From: an uncultured Lachnospiraceae bacterium
Lineage (GTDB): Bacteria > Bacillota > Clostridia > Lachnospirales > Lachnospiraceae
DNA length: 41,495 nt
Direction of reading: 5' to 3'
NCBI GenBank assembly: GCA_948470335.1
Contig: CAOKOL010000033.1
Span: 1 to 41,495, forward strand
How positions within the stretch are numbered: the stretch's first letter is position 1; each line of letters begins with the position of its first letter. Position numbers and translations under genes: made by a program. Shown in pieces: positions 24,777 to 32,672 of the stretch. Below the pieces are notes generated by a model. It did not search any database. It was not told the origin of the DNA and saw only the letters and a program-made list of their open reading frames with translations.

Positions 24777-26894
24777 TCAGGAAGGGGGCTGCGCCCCTTC
24801 CTCTCCGGCAGGTCTGATACATTCCCTGAGCAGCACTTTCGGACTCCCCGACGACTCATCCAAATCGAATCTCCAGGCCGCCGCATCCATACATTCGGAA
24901 CCATCGGCGGAAAACAGAAAAATTTTCACGCCGGCTTCTCTCCACCCGGCCAATCCATCCGGGCTGTCCGAAAGTCCGGACAGCAATTGCTCTGCGGACG
25001 ATTCTTCTGAAAAACCGTCAATCACGGCTCCCCCGGCACAGTCATAAATAACCGCTGCCGCCGAACCACCGGCATCCTCTAAGCCCAGCGCTCTGAATAA
25101 AGCTTCATACTCCGGGTCCCGCCACAGATTCGGATCATCAATTTTGATCAGCGCCCTGCCTTCCAGATACGGCAGCGCCCGCAGATACAGCCGCAGATCC
25201 CGGAAGGTGGCAACCTGAGGCGTTACCTGAAATGCATCCTCCCAGTATTCAAAGGATTCCACATCCGCTTCATACTGTTCAAAACACCGGTCCATAAACT
25301 GCAGCCGGTCTGCCACATAAGCCCGGAACCGGCTCATTCCCTCGGCCGGATCGCCGTAGGTTCCCTCAGGCCAGCGGTCCATCTCCCGCAGATAGGCGCC
25401 GGAACCATAAATATCCTGCTCGTATTCGTCCAGCAGCAGATTGATTTTTGCCTCGGACCACCCGTCGGCTCTGAGACTTTTATACTTTTCAAAGATAAAC
25501 TGCCAAAGCTCCTGATCCCGCGTCGCCATTAGCTGATTCAGATAGCCTTTTTTCATCCATACATTGACATCCGCTGTCATCCCGTAAGGCGCTGTCCGGT
25601 TCTCCTCCCATTCGGGCACCCAGGTATTTCCCAGGGCGTAATCCATGTCCCAGGGCGCATACAGCATCCTGATCCCCCCCTCCTCTTTATTCAGAAGAAG
25701 GTACATGTTTTTGATCGTCCCTTCATTGGTATTGTCCACGCCCTGAATCAGATTGATAAACAGATAACAATCCACCGCATTGTCCAGGTCGATTCCCTTA
25801 TACAGTTCGGCCGTATTTCCATTGTTCTGTGCAAGGCGGTAATAGTATTCTGTCAGAAGCAGCCAGTCCATATCATCGATCAGTGACTGTTCTGTTTTCC
25901 CAGGCCCGCTTTTCAGTTTATAGCCCTGAAAAATATCCTCGTCGCCGAAAGCAAAGGCCGGCCAGGACTCATCCGCCCAGTTTACTTTCTGATACAAAGC
26001 GGTTTCCGCCGGATCACCGCCCAGCCCCAATTGTTTCTCGTCAATGGGGTAGCCCAAGGCATACAGCCCCCAGTACTCGCCGTTTAAAAACAGCTCCGTA
26101 TACCGATACTCCATCCCCGTATTCACCTGATCCCGGTTATCCTCGGCGCAGGTGTATTCCCAGAGGTTGCAGCAAAACACATTTCTGATCTTTTCCTGGT
26201 CATTGTAGGCAGCATATAAAATCCAGTCATCATCCTGGCGCATCCCAAGGAGGGAAATATGATTTGCCCTTTCATTTCCTCCCGGCGAATCCGCCGTCAG
26301 AGAAAGCCGATAGCCTTTTTTCGGAAAATGTCTGGTAGAAGACCCGCGGACCCGGATTCTGCCCTCCGATACGGTCAGACGGCTGGCCGTGCTTTTCCGG
26401 TTGTCAAAAAGCTCCAGCTTCATATCCACATATTCGTCGGCTTCCTCATTGATCGGGCCTGCACAGGAAATGTTCATCAGGGGAAGCGTCGTACATTTCA
26501 AGCTGCTTTTACAGTAATACCGGTCAGAATAGACCAGAAACTCAATGGTATGATTGCTCCTGATGGTTTCTTCGCTGATTTGCCTGTTGCGGAAAACGAT
26601 TTTTACATGTTCTTCCGACTCCACTCTGACATGAGGATTATCCGCCCGGACGTCCCCGTCAATCAGCGAATAATAATAAATGCGGTTTACGCTGTCATAA
26701 AACAGCCTTTCTTCTTCAAAAATAATCTGTCTGATTAAATCCTCTTTCTCTGTTCTCCCTGCAGTCACAGCTTCAAAACTTTCGTCATCCACAACGCAGT
26801 CTTCGTACCGCACCGAAGCTTCCGACCGGGCCAGCAGATAAGCTCCGGCCAGCAGGGAGAGAAGAAGGAGGACAATCCCTGTTCTTTTTTTCAT
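24777..26894 (-). CDS. CotH-family (CotH kinase-like) surface protein
   Basis: The 705-residue protein starts with a membrane anchor (GIVLLLLSLLAGAYLLA) and carries the CotH kinase-like domain: IRVRGSSTRHFPKKGYRLSL (about 175-200), an ELFLNGEYWGLYAL strand and the catalytic-type motif YAPWDMDYALGN (about 415). CotH of Bacillus is a protein kinase for spore-coat proteins; many anaerobe homologues are extracytoplasmic and linked to polyphosphate or surface polymers. It begins six bases after the stop of a DUF4956 gene, a known partner. The C-terminal 150 residues look like a separate alpha/beta region with no family I recognise. An 8-bp hairpin (24780-24801) lies in its last codons, with no T tract. 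Confidence 0.88.
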   Translation of the reverse strand: MKKRTGIVLLLLSLLAGAYLLARSEASVRYEDCVVDDESFEAVTAGRTEKEDLIRQIIFEEERLFYDSVNRIYYYSLIDGDVRADNPHVRVESEEHVKIVFRNRQISEETIRSNHTIEFLVYSDRYYCKSSLKCTTLPLMNISCAGPINEEADEYVDMKLELFDNRKSTASRLTVSEGRIRVRGSSTRHFPKKGYRLSLTADSPGGNERANHISLLGMRQDDDWILYAAYNDQEKIRNVFCCNLWEYTCAEDNRDQVNTGMEYRYTELFLNGEYWGLYALGYPIDEKQLGLGGDPAETALYQKVNWADESWPAFAFGDEDIFQGYKLKSGPGKTEQSLIDDMDWLLLTEYYYRLAQNNGNTAELYKGIDLDNAVDCYLFINLIQGVDNTNEGTIKNMYLLLNKEEGGIRMLYAPWDMDYALGNTWVPEWEENRTAPYGMTADVNVWMKKGYLNQLMATRDQELWQFIFEKYKSLRADGWSEAKINLLLDEYEQDIYGSGAYLREMDRWPEGTYGDPAEGMSRFRAYVADRLQFMDRCFEQYEADVESFEYWEDAFQVTPQVATFRDLRLYLRALPYLEGRALIKIDDPNLWRDPEYEALFRALGLEDAGGSAAAVIYDCAGGAVIDGFSEESSAEQLLSGLSDSPDGLAGWREAGVKIFLFSADGSECMDAAAWRFDLDESSGSPKVLLRECIRPAGEEGAQPPS

Positions 26895-26900
26895 ATTCTT

Positions 26901-27569
26901 TTACAGCACACTGTCGCTGTCATATTCGATCATCGAAAGCTTTTCAATGCCCGTCTTTTTGATCTCGGCAGCCAGCCCGGAGGGATCCTTCACGGAAATC
27001 TCCACCACAAAATCAATTCCCCGGCCTGTGTAGTTTCTGCTTTTCACCCGGTATTTTTTCGTGTGGGCGCCGATCACCTGAAAAAGCTCCGCCTCCTGTT
27101 TTTCATCACAGTGGATCACCAGAATCAGCGGCAGCTTCCCGAAACTGACATTCTCCATCACCAGCAGTACAATCGTTACGGCAATTGAGGTCAAAACGGC
27201 CACCTCATACAACTGACATCCGCATACGATACCGATGTGTATGGACCAGAGCAGATACAGCATGTCCACCGGATCTTTAATCGCCGTCCGGAACCGGATA
27301 ATTGCCAGCGCCCCGATGGTGCCCAGCGTAATCACAATATTCGACTGCAGGCATAAGATGATTGTAGACACAAAAAACGGCAGCACGGATATACAGATAT
27401 TAAACGACTTATTATAAAATGCCCGGTGAGACACCAGTCTGTATACGGCAAACTCATAGGCGCATAAAATCAGCACCACCAGCAAAACTGACAGAATCAC
27501 TTTTGTCGACAGAACCGGATTGGCGTAGGAATCTGAGATGATTTCCAGTGTTTTCCTGAAAAAGTTCAT
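26901..27569 (-). CDS. DUF4956 membrane protein
   Basis: The protein (about 222 aa) has four hydrophobic segments in its first 140 residues (VILSVLLVVLILCAYEFAVY; NICISVLPFFVSTIILCL; IVITLGTIGALAIIRF; VAVLTSIAVTIVLLVM) and a cytoplasmic alpha/beta tail of about 80 residues. The loop RFRTAIKDPVDMLYLLWSI is the DUF4956 hallmark. I use the ATG at 27567-27569 with AGGGGGTG upstream; a GTG three codons earlier overlaps that site. It forms a two-gene unit with the CotH gene. In other genomes DUF4956 and CotH genes often sit beside a VTC-type polyphosphate polymerase gene, which is not in this window. Confidence 0.88.
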   Translation of the reverse strand: MNFFRKTLEIISDSYANPVLSTKVILSVLLVVLILCAYEFAVYRLVSHRAFYNKSFNICISVLPFFVSTIILCLQSNIVITLGTIGALAIIRFRTAIKDPVDMLYLLWSIHIGIVCGCQLYEVAVLTSIAVTIVLLVMENVSFGKLPLILVIHCDEKQEAELFQVIGAHTKKYRVKSRNYTGRGIDFVVEISVKDPSGLAAEIKKTGIEKLSMIEYDSDSVL

Positions 27570-27606
27570 CGAAAGCACCCCCTCGTTTTTTCTTTATGTA
27601 ATGAAT

Positions 27607-27635
27607 ATAGTAATGGTTTTGCGGGAAAATGTCAA
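27607..27635 (-). promoter_or_regulatory. Promoter of the DUF4956-cotH unit
   Basis: Minus-strand TTGACA (27630-27635), 17-bp spacer, TACTAT (27607-27612), in the 106-bp gap after the FecR-type gene. This makes the pair an independent transcription unit. Confidence 0.8.
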
Positions 27636-27675
27636 TGACAGGGCATGATAAGGAGAACGAACAACGTTTTTCCTT

Positions 27676-29385
27676 CTATTCCGTCTCACCGCTGATCTGC
27701 CGTACCGCCACCTGGTTCCCGTCGGCATCATATTCGTAAATTTGGGATAAAGTCATCGTTCCATCGGCATTATAGTGGGTTGCGCTTTTCTTCTTTCCAT
27801 TCTCACCATACTCGTTAATACAATAGGAATATAATGTTCCGTCCGGACCATATGAGTCGCTTCTGATCTCATTTCGATTTCCGTCATATTTCCGCTCCGT
27901 ATACCCCTGGGTCATTCCATCCGGGCCATACGCAGTCTCCCGAATCAGATTTCCAACACTGTCAAACTCATTCACATAATATAAAACAAAGCTTCCATCC
28001 ACGTCGTAATGCTCAACCCGCACCTGATTTCCGGCCTCATCATACTCCGAAATACTTTTTACCAGCACCCCTGTCTCGTTCATCCATCCCCAAGACTGCA
28101 GCCTTCTGCCCTCCTCATCATATGAAAACGCACCGACGCCGGTCTGTCCGCCCGCACCGTCATAAGCCTCCACACGGGCCGCTCGCCCCTGCTCATCGTA
28201 AAAATACTCATGATACCACATCAGACCGCCGCCTTCGTCATAAGAAGACATCCGCCTGGTTTTATGCTGGGAATCCGTGACTGTTCCGCTTCTGAGCTCC
28301 TCGATCTTCTCTGCAATCTCACTGTCGTTCCCTGTTTTATCCAGACCTTCCTGCAAGATGTCAAGCGCCTCATCATACGCTCCCCGCCTGATGCTGATAT
28401 CTGCCAGACCAAGCCAGGCCTTCGCATCCGTCTCGTCCTGTTCAAGGGCCGTCTCATAATCTGCCTGTGCCAGATTCAGATTTTCCTCGGTTTCACCGCT
28501 GAATACAGATACGTTTCCACGCAGAACATAAGCTTCCGTAAGCTCAGGGGCAAGTTCTGCCGCCATTGTCAGATAGCCTGCGGATACCTCCCAGTTCTCC
28601 TGCTCCATTTCTTCCCGGCCCTTGTCAAGACATCGCTCCGGCAGGCCCTCCCTGGAGACGTCCAGTCCCGAAGCTTCATTGATCTTTTCACACAACCGGT
28701 CATCCTCAAACAGCTCCGTCAGGACAAACAGAGGAATCTCATAAAGCTCCAGCTTTTCTTTCACGATCTCACATTTCTCCTCTTTTTCCGGACAGAGAAT
28801 CAGCTCTGCTTTCTCTCCTCCCGAAATCGCATCCGTTACGTTTTTCCCCGATTCCGGGTCTGTCACGGTACACTGCACGGTCCCTTCCAGAACATAAACC
28901 ATCATATGTTTCTCGTCGACGGCCCGCACCCAGCCGCAGGTGCCCCGAATGCCCACTGTCATTGTGGAAGTGCGGATATCCAGTGTTTCGTCTTCCTCAA
29001 GAGGTTCCGTGACATTGAAAAACAGCTCGCCGGAATTCACGACAATCTCCAGCGCTTTTCCCTCTTTCTGAATCTCCACTTCACTTTCCTCATCCATCTT
29101 TGTCAGCTTTACGCTGTCCAGATTGATCCAGGCATAGCTTTTCGTCTCGGTTCCCATGTGATAACCGCTGTAAAGGCTCAGGTTTTCCGCCAGGGATACG
29201 GCTTCTCCGCCCTCATCCGAAACGCCCACCGTCCCTTCCGTTCTGATCAGCCGCATCACGGAGGCCGAAGCGTTTCCCGCGCAGCCTGTGCACAGCAGAC
29301 AGACTGCCAGCGCAAACGCCGCCAGTCTGGCGCTTTTGTTTCTTTTTTTCTTCTGGTCTGCATTGGTTTTTCTTTGGTTTATCAT
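27676..29385 (-). CDS. FecR-domain lipoprotein with TPR and YD-type repeats
   Basis: This 569-residue protein begins with a basic, then hydrophobic signal ending CLLCTGC, a likely lipobox with Cys35. Residues about 45-195 match the FecR domain (GYHMGTETKSYAWINLDS, MTVGIRGTCGWVRAVDEKHMMVYVLEGTVQCTV). Residues about 245-365 are tetratricopeptide-like (LTEAYVLRGNVSVF, AKAWLGLADISIRRGAYDEALDILQEGLDK). The rest, about 375-569, consists of roughly eight YD/RHS-like repeats of 20-25 residues, for example SEYDEAGNQVRVEHYDVDGS. I do not know a characterised protein with this order. The start ATG overlaps the stop of the DUF1638 gene (ATGA), so they are translated together. It is likely outside the membrane, possibly a ligand-binding or scaffold protein. 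Confidence 0.8.
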   Translation of the reverse strand: MINQRKTNADQKKKRNKSARLAAFALAVCLLCTGCAGNASASVMRLIRTEGTVGVSDEGGEAVSLAENLSLYSGYHMGTETKSYAWINLDSVKLTKMDEESEVEIQKEGKALEIVVNSGELFFNVTEPLEEDETLDIRTSTMTVGIRGTCGWVRAVDEKHMMVYVLEGTVQCTVTDPESGKNVTDAISGGEKAELILCPEKEEKCEIVKEKLELYEIPLFVLTELFEDDRLCEKINEASGLDVSREGLPERCLDKGREEMEQENWEVSAGYLTMAAELAPELTEAYVLRGNVSVFSGETEENLNLAQADYETALEQDETDAKAWLGLADISIRRGAYDEALDILQEGLDKTGNDSEIAEKIEELRSGTVTDSQHKTRRMSSYDEGGGLMWYHEYFYDEQGRAARVEAYDGAGGQTGVGAFSYDEEGRRLQSWGWMNETGVLVKSISEYDEAGNQVRVEHYDVDGSFVLYYVNEFDSVGNLIRETAYGPDGMTQGYTERKYDGNRNEIRSDSYGPDGTLYSYCINEYGENGKKKSATHYNADGTMTLSQIYEYDADGNQVAVRQISGETE

Positions 29386-30146
29386 CCTATCCGTTCATTC
29401 TCCTTTCTCATCACATCTCCATCATAGGAAGGCGCCGGCATCTCCCCCGGCTCCAATACCAGAAACCGTTCTTCATCCCAGTTCCCGTTCAGAAAATCAT
29501 ACAGCAGGCTGTCGCTGCCTTCCATATAGTGATAGCTCCATCCCCTGCGCGCCGCCATCTCTCTGCTTCGTATTTCGGATTCGGCATCAGCCAGCCGGGG
29601 CCATTCCACGTAGGTGACACAGCCGTAGTTTTTCAGCATCTCCCGGTCAATGCCGATCAGATACGCAACCGTATCCTCATCGTCATACTTTTCCATATAC
29701 TCCCTGCGCTTTCGCTCCAACTGTTCCTCCTCGCTTTCCAAAGCCGGTCCCAGCTCTATCCAGCCCCTGGTGTAAAAATAAGAGCCTTTGCTGCTGTTAA
29801 AATAGTCCTGATACCGCTCTTTGCTCCCCATTACCAGCGTGGCGCAGTCGTGCGCACGGGGAATCACCAGTTTATAGCGGCTGCTTTTTAACCCCACAAC
29901 CGCATTGGAGCAGAGACCATAGCCCAGAAGAATGGCGTCCAGCTCCCGCTGTTCCAGATTATTGGTGTGAGGGTCCTCATGGGCGTCGATCCGGTCAATT
30001 TCTTCCTGAAGCATATGTTTCAGAATCACCGGCGTCTCATGGTACCACTGGCTCATAGTCGTCACATCAATTGTGTGCGGACAGTTATATAAAAGACTGG
30101 AAATCTCTCTTTGCAGCACTTTACAGGCAATCAGTTTTAAATGCAT
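29382..30146 (-). CDS. DUF1638 domain protein
   Basis: The 254-residue protein fits DUF1638: MHLKLIACKVLQREI at the start, the motif LDAILLGYGLCSNAVVGLKSSRYKLVIPRAHDCATLVMGSKERY (about 90-135), and a Trp/Tyr-rich second half. DUF1638 proteins occur beside corrinoid-dependent methyltransferases of the MttB superfamily in many anaerobes; the biochemical role is not established. The truncated mttB-like gene 440 bp to the right is consistent with that link. GGGAGGA four bases before the ATG sets the start. It is co-translated with the FecR-type lipoprotein that follows. Confidence 0.85.
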   Translation of the reverse strand: MHLKLIACKVLQREISSLLYNCPHTIDVTTMSQWYHETPVILKHMLQEEIDRIDAHEDPHTNNLEQRELDAILLGYGLCSNAVVGLKSSRYKLVIPRAHDCATLVMGSKERYQDYFNSSKGSYFYTRGWIELGPALESEEEQLERKRREYMEKYDDEDTVAYLIGIDREMLKNYGCVTYVEWPRLADAESEIRSREMAARRGWSYHYMEGSDSLLYDFLNGNWDEERFLVLEPGEMPAPSYDGDVMRKENERIG

Positions 30147-30192
30147 GGTTCCTCCCGTTCTCTCTTCTTGTACGCTCGAAATCTCTCAACAT
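30121..30192 (-). CDS. Possible 23-codon leader ORF overlapping the DUF1638 start
   Basis: An ATG at 30190-30192, preceded by CAGGGAG at good spacing, opens a 23-codon frame rich in Arg that ends inside the DUF1638 gene in another frame. Its ribosome binding site is the first one in the predicted transcript. It might couple or tune translation of the DUF1638 gene, or be chance. Confidence 0.3.
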   Translation of the reverse strand: MLRDFERTRRENGRNHAFKTDCL

Positions 30193-30210
30193 ATATTCTC
30201 CCTGCCGCTT

Positions 30211-30238
30211 ATTGTACCATACCGCAGGAAAAACACAA
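30211..30238 (-). promoter_or_regulatory. Promoter of the DUF1638-FecR lipoprotein unit
   Basis: Minus-strand TTGTGT (30233-30238), 16-bp spacer, TACAAT (30211-30216) with an extended TGG before it. Confidence 0.65.
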
Positions 30239-30420
30239 ACCAAAAAGCGAATAAGAATCCTGCTCTGCCGGATTCTGCGCCGCAAACGCGTCGCCTTCAA
30301 GCGACCATTTCCTCTGCGTTTGCGCGCGCATCCTAAGCGGAGCATTTTGTATCACAGGGAATCCTATGATACAAAAAGTGCCTGAAAGACAACCGCACAA
30401 GGCACCGTATAAACTTAAAT
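30239..30420. other. Non-coding region with a 10-bp perfect inverted repeat
   Basis: Part of the 440 bp between the divergent DUF1638 and mttB-like genes. TTTTGTATCA (30345-30354) and TGATACAAAA (30367-30376) are perfect inverted arms around 12 bp. There is no T run after either arm on a useful strand, so it is more like a binding site or the relic end of a deleted gene. I see no gene here. Confidence 0.5.
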
Positions 30421-31581
30421 TTTCCTGAACTCTTTCACCAGCGTTGCACACAGCATGATTTTGTCACAGATCTGGACAGAGGCCGCAGAAAGGGAACGCT
30501 GGAAGATTTCAACAACATCGTAAAAATCTGCCATTGTCTGAAAAACATCCACATCCAAAGCCATATTTCCTGTGAGCCCACGGATGTGGACGTGAAGAAA
30601 CGCCCCACCACCATGGTTTATAACACGATGAAATACAGCGACAAACCGCTGATGGGCAGCGTATACGGCTACAAAAACGCGAAAGACTGTCTGGAGATGG
30701 CAGCGATCGTATTCGGCGGCAGGGAAGAAATTAAGAAAAATCCTGTTATGGCCTCCATCCCCTGCACGCTGACGCCTCTGAACTATGACAGCGCCCAGTT
30801 AGGCGCCATCATCGCCTATGCGGAATACGGCCAGCCCCAGTTAATCAACTCTCTGTCCATGGCAGGCACCACCACCCCCGCCACCATCGCAGGGCTGGTA
30901 TCCGTTCAGAACGCGGAGGTGCTGGCCGGCATCGTGCTTGCACAGTGCGTAAATCCCGGTACTCCGGTCGTATATTCCGCATCCGGCTCCAGCACGGAGA
31001 TGAGTAGCGGCAGCCTGACCATCGGTTCTCCCGAAGACGCGGTTGTGTCTCTGGTGAACGGTCAGCTCTGCAAATATTATGAGATTCCCTGCCGGATCAG
31101 CGGCGCATTGTCCGACGCCAAGATGATGGATTCCCAGGCGGCTTATGAGTCCACCGTCACCATCGCCATGGCGCAGATGGCAGGCGGCAACTTTATTCTG
31201 CATGCCGCAGGCATTATTGATACATACAACACGACCTCCTATGAAAAACTGGTCATTGACAATGAAGTGCTCGGCATGATGAGACGTCTCGACCAGGGCG
31301 TTGTGGTAAATGAAGAAACGCTGGCTTATGATGTTATCGAAGAAGTCGGACCCAAAGGCGTATTCCTGGTAGAAGATCATACGCTGGAGCACTTCCGGAG
31401 CGAATTCTACCGTCCTACGCTGAGCGACAGAAACACCTTTGAGCAGTGGACTGCAAACGGCGCCGAGCCGATTGAGAAAGTTGCCAACAGAAAATGGAAA
31501 GAGCTTCTTGCCTCCTATGAGGAACCTGCTCTGCCCGCCGATATTGACGCGGCGCTGAAAAAATATATGGAAAACATCTAA
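30421..31581 (+). pseudogene. 5'-truncated MttB-family corrinoid methyltransferase
   Basis: The frame is homologous to the trimethylamine/glycine betaine methyltransferase family (MttB/MtgB). Recognisable pieces are DRGRRKGTLEDFNNI, LINSLSMAGTTTPATIAGLV, GALSDAKMMDSQAAYES and the C-terminal EVGPKGVFLVEDHTLEHFRSEFYRP. Full-length members have about 470-490 residues; homology here begins near 30450 and covers about 375. The frame is open back to a stop at 30367-30369 but contains no ATG, GTG or TTG before the GTG at 30586, which has no ribosome binding site. There is no in-frame TAG, so it is of the non-pyrrolysine type. No further stops or frameshifts are seen, so the loss looks recent; a short protein from 30586 (331 aa) could only be made inefficiently. 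Confidence 0.75.
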
Positions 31582-31617
31582 AATGACACACCCATGCCAG
31601 TTATAACAATCACAGGG

Positions 31618-31660
31618 CGGCAGGCGCCGGCGGGTTTTTCCCGGCGCCTGCCGCTTCATT
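31618..31660 (+). terminator. Terminator after the mttB-like gene
   Basis: CGGCAGGCGCCGG (31618-31630) pairs perfectly with CCGGCGCCTGCCG (31641-31653); the tail CTTCATTT is only moderately T-rich. Confidence 0.75.
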
Positions 31661-31728
31661 TCCTGCCGTCAGAAGTTCTCCGAATGTTTCTCTGACCCAT
31701 ACACAACAGCATATTTTTGACAAAATAC

Positions 31729-31758
31729 TTGATTTTTAAACGGTTTTTATATTAGAAT
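31729..31758 (+). promoter_or_regulatory. Candidate promoter of the tetR gene
   Basis: TTGATT (31729-31734), 18-bp spacer, TAGAAT (31753-31758), 67 bp before the start codon. Moderate match only. Confidence 0.45.
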
Positions 31759-31824
31759 GATAATGCTGTCTTGCGTCACGGCCATACGGCAGAATCAGCA
31801 GGGGAAGCATCGAGGAGAACTGTT

Positions 31825-32460
31825 ATGAGCAAGAAAAACGAATTAATCATAAAAACCTATGAGTTATTAAAAACCACCAGCCCGGCTGATATTAAAATCC
31901 GGACAATCGCCGCCGAATGTCACTGCACCACCACCGTGATTTATAAACATTTTGACGATTTGGATCACCTGATTTTATTTGCGTCCGTAAAATTCCTGGA
32001 AAATTATATTATTGATCTGCAAACCATCGTGAACGAAAAATCGGACCCTCTGGAGATGCTGGTGGCCATGTGGAAGCATTTTGCCAAATATGCGTTTCAG
32101 ACCGTCGACATCTTCGAACTTCTGTTCTGGGGAAAGTATAAGGAACGGCTGGGAGATACCATCTTTGAGTACTATCAGATTTTCCCGGATGAAATGAAAA
32201 AACTGGACGGACTGTTTACCAGCGTGTTTTTCAACAGTGAAATCAAGTCGAGAAATTATATGATCGTCCACCGGGCGGCCGTGGCAGGATATTTTTCCTA
32301 TGATAACGCAGAAATGCTGAGCGACCTGCAGGTTCATCTGTTCTACGGTTTGTTAAAAGACTATCAGCCCGTTTACAGACTGCCCGGCAAAGCCGAAGAA
32401 GGAGCGGAATACTATATGCGGATGCTGAATGCCGTCATTGAAAAGTTTCGAATCAAATAA
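31825..32460 (+). CDS. TetR-family transcriptional regulator
   Basis: The 211-residue protein has an N-terminal TetR helix-turn-helix (LIIKTYELLKTTSPADIKIRTIAAECHCTTTVIYKHFDDLDHLILFASVKFLENY) and an all-helical ligand-binding C-terminal half with several aromatic residues. GAGGAG lies seven bases before the ATG at 31825. It lies after the decayed methyltransferase on the same strand; it may once have controlled that gene, but its target is not evident. It is followed by a 212-bp gap before fbp. Confidence 0.9.
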   Translation: MSKKNELIIKTYELLKTTSPADIKIRTIAAECHCTTTVIYKHFDDLDHLILFASVKFLENYIIDLQTIVNEKSDPLEMLVAMWKHFAKYAFQTVDIFELLFWGKYKERLGDTIFEYYQIFPDEMKKLDGLFTSVFFNSEIKSRNYMIVHRAAVAGYFSYDNAEMLSDLQVHLFYGLLKDYQPVYRLPGKAEEGAEYYMRMLNAVIEKFRIK

Positions 32461-32536
32461 ATCTTTTCGAAAATTATTTTTTCCGAAAAAAGGTTTCGAA
32501 AGAAAACCTGCAATCCCTGTGGGCATATCAGTTTTT

Positions 32537-32565
32537 TTATGATATACTTATGTAGTCAGTATAAT
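32537..32565 (+). promoter_or_regulatory. Candidate promoter of fbp
   Basis: TTATGA (32537-32542), 17-bp spacer, TATAAT (32560-32565). A second possible -10 (TATACT) overlaps it. The leader is about 100 nt and holds a hairpin. Confidence 0.55.
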
Positions 32566-32584
32566 TGTTATCCAAAACCGTTTT

Positions 32585-32628
32585 TATCAGACATAAGGTT
32601 CTGCTGCGGCAGACCATTCTGTCTGATA
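32585..32628 (+). promoter_or_regulatory. Two-tier hairpin in the fbp 5' leader
   Basis: TATCAGACA (32585-32593) pairs perfectly with TGTCTGATA (32620-32628); inside, GGTTCTGC and GCAGACC form a second stem with one bulge around TGCG. There is no T run. It lies 44 nt before the start and could be a protein-binding site or an RNA element of unknown class. Confidence 0.55.
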
Positions 32629-32672
32629 TTCTGAACGATATATCATGATCTACATAACCACAAGGAGGCACC

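Noticed and set aside
24780..24801. Terminator for the SNF2 gene
   Set aside because: The 8-bp hairpin is perfect but lies in the CotH coding end with no T tract, so I left it as a note only.
28210..29427. 405-codon plus-strand frame opposite the FecR-type gene
   Set aside because: No start signal or family resemblance; the minus-strand protein has clear domains.
30586..31581. Pyrrolysine-type MttB with readthrough TAG
   Set aside because: There is no in-frame TAG in the homologous region, and the sequence resembles the non-pyrrolysine branch.
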